This document shows, piece by piece, positions 10,740-22,430 of a stretch of 64,000 nucleotides of DNA. The notes beneath the pieces are model-generated. The model did not search any database. It saw only the letters and a program-made list of their open reading frames with translations, and was not told where the DNA came from. This DNA is from Podospora pseudoanserina. Its lineage: Eukaryota > Ascomycota > Sordariomycetes > Sordariales > Podosporaceae. Both the position numbers and the translations under genes were made by a program. How positions within the stretch are numbered: position 1 is the stretch's first letter; the number at the start of each line of letters is the position of its first letter. The stretch is from contig NC_085922.1 of NCBI RefSeq assembly GCF_035222485.1, forward strand, positions 697,001 to 761,000. The letters run 5' to 3'.

Positions 10740-12500
10740 AAATGAGATACCTATATGCGAAAGTACAGCGTTCACTGTTTCATGCCCTCTTCCTCTGTGC
10801 CCCTGCCCCCCTGGGCACTCGAAACATATCCAATAAAAGCCCAATGCCGCCACAATATTGACCACAATGTACACCCACACAATGCCGAAATCCCTCCACC
10901 TGGTATTATAACTCATTTCAAACCTAGCCAAAAAAATCATCCGTTGTACCCAACGGACAATAGCCACACGGATCCAACGCATCACCGTTCAACACCCTTC
11001 CCCCAGCAGCCTGGGCAAACGGCCCCAGAAACCCACCACACGTCATGTTTTGCGGTGGCACCACATGCAACACTTCATAGTCCGCACAGACAACATCTGG
11101 CCCTGCGACAGCAGTCGATATGATGCCCCCGGTCAGATACGTCGCTGGCGAGACCTGGTACATAAACTTCCAGAACGCGGGCAAATCCCCTGGCAGCACG
11201 CCATTACCACAAAACAAGATGCAAAGCACCCACAACAGCGTCGTCAGCACTCCCGCTTCTTAAGGGAGATCAATCCACACAATCGTGAAGTGGGCAACGG
11301 TGCTCGTGAAGGAGAGATACTCCCATAGGAACAAAAACACCAAGAACCCCCTGATGGTCTGGTCATCGGGCGTGGAGTTGCGGACAAATCCAACGGGGTA
11401 GTACCAACAAAAGAATATGATGACTGCCATAAGTGTGTTCCAACCTAGTTCGATCAGGACATTGGCCGTCACAAAGGGTTGTCCAGTGGTAGACTTTGGA
11501 GAGTCGTTCGCGGGCTTCGTAGAGGTTGCGCTGGGGTATGAACATGGGCATAATCTGCTCTTTGTAGTGCATGAAGAGCACAAAGAAAATAAAGATGACC
11601 CAGAGTTGGTTCTGCAGGCCCTGGATTGAATTGTTGGAGGGATAGCTGAAGCCAAGGTACAGGGACTGTCAGGTGGTTGTCAGGGTTAATCCTCACAAAC
11701 ACGGTCAAGGAGTCTCACCGAAAGCGTGAACAAGGCAACCTTGGACCAAACGTACACTGGAGATCGCCGGAAATGCTTGATGATGCGGAGAGCGACCTCC
11801 CGGAATTGGGTTGAAAAGGAAGAGACAAATTCCTGATGCCGGCTTCCATGATCGTTGGTCTTGACCGCGCCAGCTTGGTCCGAGGCGAGAGATCGGAGTC
11901 GTGCAAGTTCCTGCTTGACACTTTGATACCCCGGAGAGGAGCGCCAGAAATGATGCCAGTCGATGGTAGAAGCATCCTCGTCGGATGGCTCGATGACCTG
12001 TAGCATCCACCCTGCGGGGTTCTCACCTTCTGCGATGGGTGGTGCCCCATTTTGTTCGAAGTATTCAATGATAGTCGACGCGTTTGGACCCAAGTCTGTG
12101 TTTCATCTAGGGGTGAACCTTTATCAAAGGGAAGGGCAGTGTAACCTACCGCCGAAGTACACCGTTCTCCCACCAGGGGCAAACAACAGGAGACGGTTAA
12201 ACTAGTTGAAGAAGATAGCGGAAGGTTGGTGGATGGTGCAGAGCACAGCTTGCCCGTTGTTGGTGAGCTTTTTGATTAGCGTGGAGATCACCCAAGAGGT
12301 CTGTGAATCAAGCCCCGATGTGGGCTCGTCGAAGAATATCAGCAGCTGCGGCCGGGCTGCTAGTTCCACCCCGATTGTAAGACGTTTTCTTTGCTCGATG
12401 TTGAGGCCTTCGCCAGGCGCACCGATGATGGCATCCGCGAAATCTTGCATCTCTAGCATAGGTTGGATGACAAGGAAGTGGACCACATATGGATGTGGCC
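10740..12500 (-). pseudogene. Decayed 3' half of a PDR-type ABC transporter (ABCG)
   Basis: Remnant of a full-size pleiotropic-drug-resistance efflux pump. From 12500 leftward the minus strand encodes the late part of the second nucleotide-binding domain: ABC signature [14 protein letters not shown], Walker B and D-loop ([13 protein letters not shown]). The post-NBD segment with GENPAGWMLQVIE follows. Next comes the second transmembrane domain (VIIFFCWYYPVGF, FWKFMYQVSPATYL) and the Cys-containing extracellular loop. The Walker A motif and the whole first half are absent. The coding frame is broken several times, including a TAA after ...VWIDLP near 11260 and a frame change in a T run near 10930. 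The missing 5' half abuts transposon island 1, so loss by insertion or rearrangement is likely. Confidence 0.85.
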
Positions 12501-12650
12501 CAGGTGGGTTTGAACTACCCAAACCATCTACCCACATTAAACCCTCCACAGCCCTGGACCCCCGAGAGCCCCCTGATATCAATACACACTTTATATTCCA
12601 CCCACAGAGACTAAAAATGAAGCTTTTCTTTTACTTCTTTTTGCTCCAGG

Positions 12651-12764
12651 TACCCACCAACGGCCAAATATACCGAGGAGGATATTAAAAATGCCCAGAA
12701 AGACATTGCCGCTAGTATAAGCCAGCGAAAAGCGTCCAACAAGCACGGGATTCTACGTTCCACT
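12651..12764 (+). mobile_element. Fragment of a second pogo/Tigger-type transposase (HTH-psq)
   Basis: A 38-codon open stretch reads KYTEEDIKNAQKDIAASIS and then a short tail with HGILRST. This resembles the helix-turn-helix (psq) start of pogo/Tigger-type transposases and CENP-B-like proteins. It is preceded by a pyrimidine-rich stretch ending CTCCAG that looks like a 3' splice site. It ends at TGA 12765. It differs from the pogo family at 37.4 kb. Nothing of the DDE domain follows, so this is a scrap. About 150 bp to its left (12501-12650) and 70 bp to its right hold nothing I can identify. Confidence 0.5.
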
Positions 12765-12834
12765 TGAAGCACCGCATTAATAGTACCTTACCAAGAAACC
12801 TTACCTATAAAAACTAATAGTAACTTTCTTACGG

Positions 12835-13560
12835 TGTGACGAACCCCTGTACAGAACCTCTGAAACAGATACGGGTTGAAGGTAACTTCTGACAATTGGT
12901 TCGGTGCAGCTAAACAGTGCACACTAAGATGTCTCAATGTAAACATAAGATACCGTGAATACAGTATGTTATTGCATACTGCGGAACTGTCTATCTACAC
13001 TAGCCAGTTCCTCTGTATATATAGACCCTATGCCAAGCCTGGCACTGTCCTGGATCGATTAACTCGACCATCGATCCTATCGATACTGTCTCTTTTGGGA
13101 GTGACTCTTCTAGATCGATCCTCGATCCCAATAATCCTATTCTGATTAGTCCTTGCTCCTGTAATAATGATTGGTCCGTGGTACGTCCCGCGCTCCACTA
13201 AGTATTAAGCCGTAACACGACGCTCCCCTTCTTAGGCCGAAGTCCCGTCAGCCTAGTCTACTCTTTTACATTATTAATACTTATAAATTCTTTTCTTCTT
13301 CCCCCGTTCCTTATACTTTATTATATTTAACTATATAAGTAAGGCGCGACTCGGTATTAAACCTTTATACTCGAAAATAGCTGATCGTAACGAGTTAATT
13401 GTCTTTCTAATTAACTATAATTTACTTTCCTTACCTACTTTACGTACCAGCTAGTAACCATATAGCGACTTACTTTAATAGTACTTTATATATCTATATA
13501 TAATATATTAGAATTAAAGTACCCTCCGATACTTTAGTTATCTGAGATAAAGTTATATCG
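12835..13560 (-). mobile_element. Gypsy-type LTR plus internal fragment (reversed, broken fossil)
   Basis: 12835-13217 (383 bp) runs TGTGACGAACCC...CGTAACA. It is the reverse complement of a relative of the LTR at 37724-38143; shared stretches include the GAACCTCTGAAA end and the CATACTGCGGAACTGTCTATC segment. A purine-rich tract adjoins it on the internal side (13218-13245 reversed), where a 3' LTR would have its polypurine tract. 13430-13530 reversed matches the internal region around 39718-39840 of the Gypsy element in island 2. The element is therefore a short, internally deleted relic, broken and non-coding. Its LTR is nearly free of RIP while the internal part is strongly AT-rich. No clear target duplication flanks it. 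Confidence 0.75.
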
Positions 13561-14172
13561 TGTTAAAATAGGTGCTATTGAGGCCTGTAAATATAGGCTC
13601 AAATAGCTATCGGCGCAGTACACTGAGAGCGAAGAAGACTTTGACTGCAGCATTCGACAGTTGCCGTGGCACTGAAGGAAGGAGGATTATAGGGGCGGCG
13701 CCCTGTAATATATAGAAGAGAATCACTGTAACATAAGCTTGTGAGGCACTGATGAGTGTGGTGAACCAGTATATTGATTGAACCTTATAGACTAAAAAAT
13801 ACCACAGTGGATAGGGTGTGAGGCAGAGATCTTATAGGCCATCGGCCTCTTACTTGCTCTTCGAGGGTGACTCCGTTCCCGGGCCTGAACGCGCGTTTCC
13901 CGGGCCCGAACGCCCGCTAAGTGCGCTATCTAAATATAAGGTTAGGAGCCACGTTACAGGCCACGTTGCCGCTACCGTTTGACCACTGCAGGGCACCGGC
14001 CTTAGCGCTCGGCTTCCCGGGACCTCGGATTGCTTCCGGAGGCCGAGCCTCCGCTCCGGTAACCGCAGTCCCTAAACACTGCTGGTTCAAGCCATCGTTT
14101 TGCCTCTGAGGCCCTGTAATATACAGAGCTCAGATACACTGTAAAATCTACAAACAAAGCTGTATTTTAACA
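13561..14172. repeat. Solo-LTR-like repeat, copy A
   Basis: This 612-bp repeat has perfect 10-bp inverted termini (TGTTAAAATA...TATTTTAACA) that start with TG and end with CA. It matches, in inverted orientation, the repeat at 36632-37264 over its full length. Shared parts include a GC-rich centre with CCCGGGCC stretches. The 5 bp on each side (TATCG and TTTAT) do not match. Its left flank is a Gypsy relic and its right flank is the middle of a pogo transposase. The missing duplication and mismatched flanks suggest deletion or recombination after insertion. No coding capacity is seen. Confidence 0.75.
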
Positions 14173-14760
14173 TTTATTATAAACTTAATTTCGTCGAAAT
14201 TATAAATATTATTATTTATAATACCGTATTTAGCCTTAGTATTCCGTACGAGCGTAAACTATTCGGTAATAACCTTTAAACCTTTATATTTAGCCCTTTA
14301 GTAATTATATTTACGCGTAAAACGTATACGGAATTGTAATTAACGTTTAATAAAGTTATATACTTAAAGCTTATTAATAAAAAACGCGTTACGTACACGT
14401 AGTAGTTAATTAGCTATATCTTCTATACTACGTAATGTTAATAGAAAAGCTTACGTATATAGTTTAATAACATAATAAATAATAGTATTCTCTTTAGATT
14501 AAATAAATTTCTTCGATTTGGGTATAGTATCGCGTTGTATAGGCCAGCTAGCGCGTTGGTTACGGAGCGTTAATTCTAGAATATTATAGAACCTCGTTAC
14601 TACTTTAACGCTTAAACGCTTATTATTCTAAAGAGCTTTAAGGGCTAAGATTACCCTCGCTTCTTTTAAAGTAGGTAGCATATTGGGTTGTGGAGAAAAA
14701 TAATGTTAAATATAAAGAGAACGCGTCGCAATAGTTAGTGCGCGACTCACTTATAATGTA
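14173..14760 (-). mobile_element. Pogo-type DNA transposon fragment, 5' part (RIP-mutated)
   Basis: Read on the minus strand from 14760, this begins with an ACGTACATTATAAGTGAG terminus like that of the pogo element at 37397. The leader and transposase start (CCCAATATGCTACCTAC) follow, then a decayed N-terminal and central region. It ends at 14173 in the part that encodes the FDET motif of the DDE domain in the family. The sequence is heavily AT-shifted with numerous stops. The right end is flanked by TA, the expected target. The 3' half of the transposase is not present on the far side of the LTR-like repeat, so the copy is truncated. Confidence 0.75.
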
Positions 14761-15710
14761 CGTTATTAATTATAATAATATTCATTTTGAATTATAAAAT
14801 AAAGTGAAATTTTGGAAAGTTAATTATTGTAATTTATAAAAGTTACTTTTACAGTAGTATAATTATTAAAGGAATTTATTAATAACAAATGAAAATTTAA
14901 AGTGCGTTCTCTAGTATGCTGTGATTGGAGTTGTCACGGCGGTGATCATAGTGCTAGTTTGCTTGGGTGCAGGTGCCTGTGCCCCACTTTTCGAATCTGG
15001 CTAGTGGGGTTGCTCCAAGGTGGTTGTTTATTTCTGGCTGCAGGCTACAGGCTGGTATTACTCTTCTCTTTGACCTTTTTAGATCAAAATCCTACGAATA
15101 CAGCTATCACTCACTGGTGCCTTTGCCCTGCGTGATACGCTGCCCTCTTAGGGGTGATGGTAATGGCGAGGAGTATGATTCCCTTAATATGGAGTTTGTT
15201 TTATCAAACTTTAGGAAGATCGGCCCAAGCGAACAAGCGGTTCAGTTGTTAGGCGGGCAAATTACTGTGTGGCCTGAGTCGTCATAACCCCTGTGGGGGG
15301 CGCACCCCTGAATGACCCCTGAATTTATGCGTAGGTACATTAAACCGTGATGCCTTGACTTTGACACAGCACTGGTATCGCAACACAGCTAGAAATGAAA
15401 ATTATCGTTCCCGTTCGTATCGTGGCAGAGTCGATGTCATTGAAGAAGTGGATTGGCTGAATCCTCTTTGTGGAGTCATTGACTCCAGTCTATGACGACA
15501 GCTAACATTCGTCATGGCATCATCACGGCCCATGCCAACCAACAGAAAGCCACCACAGAATTAACTATACACAAAAGGCCAAATGGGTCAACCAGTTAGA
15601 AATGGACTATTTCATCGCCCAAGACGAACGCTCCCGTCAAGAACGGAAGGAAGAAGACACCGAAGAAACACAAAAGACCATCACCACCGCCAACAACACC
15701 ACGCCTCAAG
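14761..15710. other. Edge of transposon island 1 and spacer
   Basis: 14761-14905 is AT-rich and featureless, probably also RIP-affected. From about 14906 the composition returns to normal. No gene is recognised from there to the start assigned to the metallo-beta-lactamase gene. Frames at 14902-15287 match nothing I know. Confidence 0.5.
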
Positions 15711-16780
15711 ATGTCAAAGACAATGCCCACTCTGGAACTCAATCCTCACAAACGGATTCCCTTTCTCAAGATCAAAACACACCACCCCGATCATGAGCCA
15801 CAGCTCCCCATTAGCGAGACAAAGTCTCACCCCACCCGTCCATCAGCCTCCGACCTACCAGACCCCCATCAAACAACACCGGCAGCATCTACTTCATCGG
15901 CACCGCCACCACCATCCTCGCCTGGCACGGTGCCCGCATCCTAACCGATCCCAACTTCCTCCACGCCGGCGACCACGTCCACCTCGGCCCAGGCGTCACC
16001 TCGGAACGTCTCACCAATCCCGCAGTAGGCATCAACGCCCTCCCACCCCTAGATTGCATCCTCCTATCCCACTACCACGAAGACCACTTCGACCGCCTAG
16101 TCGAAGACTCCCTCAGCCGCCAATTCCCCATCATCTCCACCCCCCACGCCAAATCCTGCCTCACTTCCCCTTCCAAACCAGAGCCCTTCCAGAACGTCAC
16201 TGCCCTGGACTTTTTCGACTCCCTGATCATGCCCATCGTTCAGCCCACCTCCACCAACAGCAACGGCAAACCCCCTCAAATCAAAGTAACAGCCATGCCA
16301 GGGAAACACGTCCCCCCCGGCCCCCTCGCCGTCGCCAACGACCTCCTAGGCGCTGTCCCACCCACTAACGGCTGGCTTCTAGAACTGGGATACACCACCT
16401 CATCCGAAACAGCACAAAACACCCAAGTAGGCTACAGGATCTACATCTCGGGTGACACCCTCCTCATCGACGAGCTGAAGCAGATCCCACAATGGCTTCA
16501 CGGAGGAAAGATCGACCTGATGCTTGTCCACCTTGGCGGGACGACGATCCCGGGTGCAAAGATGCCGCTCTTGATGGTGACAATGGATGGGGTGCAAGGG
16601 GTGAAACTCATGAAGATGATGAATCCCGACATCACCATCCCAATTCACTACGATGACTATGACGTGATGGTGTCGGGGCTGGATGACTTCAAAAAGGAGG
16701 TCAACGGCGCAGGGTTGCAGGACAAAGTCGTGTATCTGGATAGGGGGGAGGAGTATCAGTTTCAGGTCAGGGGGCTATAG
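15711..16780 (+). CDS. Metallo-beta-lactamase-fold hydrolase (N-terminal frame unclear)
   Basis: Probable metal-dependent hydrolase of the metallo-beta-lactamase fold, in a fungal group related to UlaG-like proteins. The main frame is open from 15815 to TAG 16778-16780. It encodes an IYFIGTATTILAWHG strand, TDPNFLHAGDH, the metal-binding SHYHEDHFD motif near 16070, MPGKHVPPGP, YRIYISGDT and a late IPIHYDDYD. This frame has no ATG before 16229, well past the metal motif, and has stops at 15794 and 15812. The likely N-terminus (MSKTMPTLELNPHKRIP, ATG 15711) is in another frame, and I see no good intron joining the two. Either a one- or two-base change in the C-rich stretch 15830-15880 broke the gene, an unusual intron exists, or the assembly has an error. 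The fold assignment is firm; the 5' structure is not. Confidence 0.7.
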
Positions 16781-16940
16781 CTGAAAAGAAACAAAAAAAC
16801 TGTTGATGGTCAAAGTCAATGTTCGTATTTGCTAGCAATAAAGACGATGGTATCATAACACTCCCTCCCAAACTACAACTAATCGCACAAGCATTCTGTC
16901 TCTCCTTTGGCCATGGCGCTGTTGTGTCTATTCAGGGAGC

Positions 16941-17503
16941 TCAAGCCCTCATGGGGGCCTGTCCCTGATAGCCCATCTTGTCCGGCACACCTCCCTGCAT
17001 CGCGTCCCTGCGTTTCTCCACCTCCTTGTGCGACTGGATCACACCGCAGCAAGGGCAGCAGCAGGCGACAAGACAGTCGGTGCACCCGCTTCCCTCGATT
17101 CTATGCTTGGATCGGACCTCTCCACGCTGAAGGCATTCGAGACTGTGTTGCACAACAAGTCAGTACAGGTGCTATTGGAGAAAGCCATGAGGAAGAGGTT
17201 ACTAACATCCATCCCCAGCCGCCACAAAAGTTCAAGCCGCACCAGGCACATCCCCACATGCCACATCCGCTAGGTGAAGGGTTCGAGGGGTTCTCGAGAA
17301 GCTCATGGGTCTTGTTCACCACTGTCCACCTATATGGTTAGCCACTAATCGATACACACCAAGCCATGGGTGGGAGAGTTGAATGAATGGCAAGACTCAC
17401 GAATACAAGGGCAGCAGCACCCCATCCAGAAGTGCCCACCAGAGCAACATCCACAGAGGCCATCTTGCCACTCTCCTTCCTTGATGGTGGGTTGGTGAGA
17501 CAT
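16941..17503 (-). CDS. PLAC8-family Cys-rich protein
   Basis: A small PLAC8 protein of 139 residues. In fungi and plants this family is membrane-associated and linked to metal handling and cell-size control; the role here is unknown. Three exons on the minus strand are 17503-17401, 17321-17207 and 17142-16941. The introns are 17322-17400 (GTGAGT...CAG) and 17143-17206 (GTTAGT...CAG). The joined product has the family's two Cys clusters: GLCGCCSGGHFWMGCCCPCI near the start, and CLVACCCPCCGVIQSHKEVE near residue 105. The true start is the ATG at 17503 (MSHQPTIKEGEW); the frame continues upstream only through a TTG. It ends in a Gly/Gln-rich tail (DKMGYQGQAPMRA). Confidence 0.88.
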
Positions 17504-19356
17504 GATGTGTTCGATATCAGCTCCGGTGGGCAACGTTACGTAGAGATGTCATGTACGGGATAAGTACGAGAGGTAATCGGGTAGCAACGGTGACGACGGT
17601 GTTCTTTGCATCAACCAACAGGATCCGAGACAAGAAAAGAACCTCAATTCCAGTTCTCCTGGGGAAAAAGGGGGGAACTCGGTTCATTTTAAACCATCAG
17701 CCCTGGGGATCGGTCTCTGTCGTTACACAGCAGCAGCTGCTGCTGCACCCTTGACTGCGCCATGTGTGAGGATCACACTTCGGACTGAGAGTTATTAGGT
17801 AGGAGGGGACAAAGAGGAACCCCGGCTTGCGGCTGATGAATGGGACCTGTGCTGTGACGGTCAGAAGGGAAACGATGTGTCGTTAGTTGACGGCTTGGGC
17901 TGTAATGTTGGCCTTGGCCGCGGCTCGTGATCATGTATGTCTAACTGTTTTGGAAAATGCGGTGGGAGACAACAGAGAAGGTCGCAGCCAAAGGCCTGCT
18001 GCCTCTTCGCATTGTTTTCTCATTTTAACGTCGAACCGCAAAGGTCTGCCAAGAGCTGGGGAAACGGCAGTGGCTTTTGATTGTCTGGGAAGCTCGGTCT
18101 TGTGAAGGGGCGTTGGTGGGCTGGAGCCTTGCGACTCGGACTCGTAGAGGTGTTGGATCATCGGAGGATGGAACTCTGGTCAGGTATCGTGGCAAGCCAG
18201 CGACTCCTTGTCTTACTGAACACCTTCATTTTAAGTTTCTCTGTATCCAAGAACTGTCAGCTTACGAGTCAGCTAAGAACTTTCTTCACCTCGATTCTTC
18301 ATTCTAGGAATGTTTCCTCAACGAGGCTCGCAGCAGCTGATGAGATGGTGGGGCTTGGCTCTGGAACCATTGAGACCACCCACACAACGCCCCCACAACT
18401 GACAGCAGATCATGCAGGGTCCCGTCGTACCTGATGGTTTGGGACCTCCCAACTGTGACCGAAAACAAACTGAACAGTTATTCCGTCGTAGAAAAAATCA
18501 GACTCGAAAGGGATTGAGGTAGGTAGTCAATACCTACTGACCTAAGGAGGTGTCGGGGTCCTTTTTCATTGACAAAACACCCAAGAGCACCTTGCGGGGG
18601 AAGCAGATCACTGCATTCCCCCCCCCACCGGTAGGGCTGCTAGGGCACGGCCCAACCGCTGTGCCGGAAATAGCCCCCGTTCCCCCCACTGTGCCACTCA
18701 TTACTTAACGAGGCTCGGATGAATATCAATGCCCGCTCCTCCATGAATGACATGATTGAGCCGCCAGCCTACCGCTGATGACCTCCGAAACGGATCTATA
18801 TCTTCCAGTCGGCCGAACCACAGTTCCTCGAGCGATATACCTGGAAATATCTTCTTGGCGTAACCAAGAGATGAAGCTCTCGATACGAAGGCCTGTTGTC
18901 AGGGTCACCAAGTGGGTGAGGGTAACATGCGGTGGTATTCGCCGTGGTGTCACCTCAAGGCCGCCCTCAGCCGCACCCCGGAGAGGTGACACAAAGTTCT
19001 GACCTCTTGTCAATCTGAAACCATGCTTTGTTGATTGCAATGTGCCATAATCTATCTGCTCACCACCACCATTACTTTTATTGACCTCGAAATATCACCA
19101 CATGCGTTTCTGGGAGCCCCCGATGTAGTCATGAAGTGAGACCCTACACAATTACGAAGCCCCAGAACAGATATGCCCATGTATGGTTCAAGATCTCGTC
19201 ACGACTGGTCACTGCAGGCGCATGTCAGGTCTGATACAGTATATACGTTCGGATTGCTGCACTGTCTACCTCCATTGTCCCCTCATTACACACAAATTTA
19301 CATCCATGCAGATCTTCTTTACAGTACCCATCCCCATCCCGTCTTCACTATGCCAA
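17504..19356. other. Long intergenic spacer
   Basis: About 1.85 kb between the divergently placed PLAC8 promoter and the 3' end of the helicase gene. Frames up to ~117 codons (such as 18081-18434) show no domain or splice logic. It contains short C runs (18620-18690) but no RIP-like AT shift. I see nothing I can call. Confidence 0.5.
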
Positions 19357-22300
19357 CTAGTGATCAGCCTGCGATTTACCCAGATTCCCAACAAGGCAGG
19401 CCAACAAGGCCAAACCCCCACCACCACCAGGTTGTGAGCTCATCTCATTCTTTATAACAAACCCCTCCTCCACGGTGCACTCTCTTTTCTCAACACAGCT
19501 CTTTCCCTGCCCACACTCCTTCATCATGACATGGTCGTTCTGATCGACAGAGTTCTCCTTCTCAGTAGACACCTCCCCCTCAATCTGCTTCTCCACAATG
19601 CACTCCTTCTCCTGAACAATATCCTTCCTCTGAACATACTTCTCCAATACCTCGTTCTCGGGAGAAAACTCCTTCTTTTCACTATCGCCATCCGCATCGC
19701 GACACATCAGCCAGTCATATGCCTCTTGGTTGATCTTCCGAGTGGTGGATCTGCGGTAAAACTCCTCGTTTCTCTTGTTCTGAGCGGCCAAGGCCTCGGT
19801 AGCCTTGCGGCGCAACAGAGCCGACTGATCGATCTCGTCCAGGTCGTCATACGCCATCGTGGGCCAGTCGTCAGACAACGGGGTAGACCAATCCTCATTG
19901 TCGGGGATTTCGGCATGCAGCCAAACAACCTGTCCATTCCCGCTGCAAAGATCGTTCCCATCCCCATTCTCACTGGTAGCGGATGATGAGCGGTTCATGC
20001 AGGCAGCGTACATCCGGCGAAGATGCTCACTTCGGTGCTTGAAATGCTCGGAATACGGCATATCTCCAGACATCAGGATTATCTCCCCTAAACGCGCTCT
20101 GGTTAGAGCCACGCACAACCTATTAGGGTCGTCAAGAAAATCAGTAGATCTCTCCTTCGAGAGATCCAAAAACACAAAGTCAGCCTCGTGGCCTTGCGAG
20201 ACATCGACTGTACGAGCTTCCACCCGCTTCTGGGCCCATTGAGGGAGTGTCCTGAGCTCCTTCTTATACCGCTGGAAGGCAGCTCTGTATGGCGATATTA
20301 TGAGGACGGTGCCGGGCTCCACCCTGTCCGGCTTGCGAAAATGTTGATCAGCCAGCAACTCCTTGACACGAGTCATCACCCAAGCCGCGTGGCTGGGATT
20401 CCAGCATGATGTTCCCTCCGTCATTTCTCCGACAGATCCTTTCAGATGAACAATGAGTCTCGGTACTCCGCACGGCTTATTGCCAATGAGCCGGCTCAGA
20501 TAGTTGCGGACATGAACGAGCGGGCGGTTTTCCGTTTTTGTTGTTCCCGAGACCATGCGTCCGTTGTACCAAAGACCGGATGCCAACCGATGAAGGCTGC
20601 CATAGGCACGGTGATTGATCAAGAGTTCATGACGAATCACCCCGGCCCTGGCCGCGCGTTCCATCATCGAAATTTGCATTTGTCGCGCGTAGGGATTCTG
20701 AGAACCGGAGCCCGCAGAACCGACATAAGGTACAGTTTGCCGATGATCGCCGCAAAATATCCAGGCGACCGGGTTGAAGTTTGCAATTGCTACCAAGTTG
20801 CACAGCTCTCGGGCATGAGGCGACTCATCAAAGAACACCAAGTCGGGCTTGAACATGCCTTTAAAATGATTAGACGCAGCCACAGGGGTTGTCGCAATAA
20901 AGTCGGCGTCGGCTAGGGTGTCTCGGTACAGATCGTATACTAGATTGCGAAAACGGAGGGGGACCACGAGGCATTCCTCCTCACCGAACAACTCTTCTTC
21001 CATGTACTTCTTGATCAGCTCATACTCCGTATCCTTGTGTGCTTCATAACGCTCCCAAGCCGCTTCGTCGAGACTCTGGGCTCTGCAACTGGTCTCGGAG
21101 TTTTGCCCAGTGGTCATCTCTTTGACAGTCGCAAGGAATTGGTTGGTGAAGTCGGCATTGGCAATTCCGCCCGCCGCGGCGTCCTCCGCTTGGTTCAGCT
21201 TAGAGCTCCGGTTCACCTCAAAACCCCAACCCTTCATCCGAATGATCGACTTCTTCATGCCCAGATCTTGGTACAGGCGGACCATTCGGTTCGCAACATC
21301 GTCGACAGGACTGTTCATATCGACGATGAACAAAACCTTTGCCGACTCATCCGGACGCTTCCCATATCGTACCATGGGCTCAGACTGAGCCATGGCGATA
21401 GTGAACAGATTGAAGTGCGTCTTACCCGCACCAGGCCCCCCTGGGAGAACACAAATACCGCATGGTAGATGGTCAAAGCCGTGAAGATAAGCCTCCTTCT
21501 GCTGTTGGTTTAGCATCTGAAACCTCTTGCCGAGGGGCGTCTCAAACCAGCCAGGCCGGTCAAGAGCCTTCTTCATGTGTGGCAGTTTATCGTGAAGGTT
21601 GACACGGAAAGCAGGGTTTGTCAAGGTGACAAAGTAGTTGAATGCGTCCAGTTGTCGATCCGTCGCGTTCTGGTAACGACCGTGGAGAGACTCTAACGCT
21701 CCAATTTCAGAATCTTTGGTTGATTCCGAGGCGAAAAGATGGAAATTGACCTTGACAACGTTGGTTGGGTTCAGCTGAGAGGCCAGATCAATTTGGTCTG
21801 CGACAATCTTGTGATCGTGAGAATCGCGACGCAAACCAGAAGAGTTCCCAACCGAGGAGGCGATGGGTGAAATGGTTGATGATGAGGAGGCTGCTGGGGA
21901 GAGACGCTTGGGGCTAGTGGCCGCCGGACTGGAAGATGACCCAGTAGAGTCGATAATGGGTTTGTCCAAGACCTCATGATGCTGTGCAGTCGGAACGGTT
22001 ACTTTGTATGCGGGAAGCTTTGCCAGCGGCGAGCTGCTCGATCCCAGAATGGCAACTGGATTTTCAATGCGAGCAACATCCCAGTATCCGCTGAAACTAC
22101 CATCCGCAAAGGCGATTCTCACTTTGCCACCTCCACCTTTGGACGGCATCTTGCTTTCGCCGTTGGAGCCTGGCTGAACGAGAAGGAGGTATTCGCTGCG
22201 CTTTATGGTTTGCCGAATACGAGTAATGAGCCTGTTAAAAGGCCATGTTAGTACTTGATAGAGCAGGGGACTTGAATGAAGACAACATACCAAGCATCGA

Positions 22301-22430
22301 ACTTGAGGTCCTGCCCATTGATCTCATCGATCAACCGCGCATCTTGAAGGAACTCATGCTCCGTTCCAGCCTTGTGGATGCGCGCAAATTCGGCGACAGA
22401 GCTGAAACTGTAAATGGGAGAGGACTCCAT
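19357..22430 (-). CDS. SF1 helicase of the UPF1/SEN1/NAM7-like group
   Basis: Putative ATP-dependent RNA or DNA helicase of superfamily 1. Two exons, 22430-22291 and 22231-19357, are joined across a 59-bp intron (GTATGT...CTAAC...AACAG). The product is 1004 residues. The start is the ATG at 22430 (MESSPIYSFSSVAEF), because the frame upstream opens only with TTG. Motifs in order: Walker A GGPGAGKTH (about residue 310), DEAA-type box FFDESPH (about 511), GDHRQTVPY (about 541), SQGHEADFVFLDLS (about 725) and NRLCVALTRAR (about 751). These are the hallmarks of the AAA_11/AAA_12 arrangement. The first ~250 residues are Ser/Pro-rich and not recognised. The last ~200 are charged (Glu/Lys) and low in complexity. 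No CH domain like that of UPF1 is seen, so it is a fungal relative rather than an orthologue. Confidence 0.9.

Noticed and set aside
12490-12650. Possible continuation of the ABC-transporter frame ([13 protein letters not shown]...)
   Set aside because: The reading resembles no ABC sequence beyond about 12500 and is probably unrelated flank.
15583-16368. 261-codon Pro/Arg/His-rich frame
   Set aside because: It overlaps the metallo-beta-lactamase catalytic frame, and its composition is that of a shifted-frame reading of C-rich codons.
17504-19356. Several frames of 70-117 codons
   Set aside because: None has a domain, signal peptide or conserved-looking splice sites, and they overlap one another on both strands.
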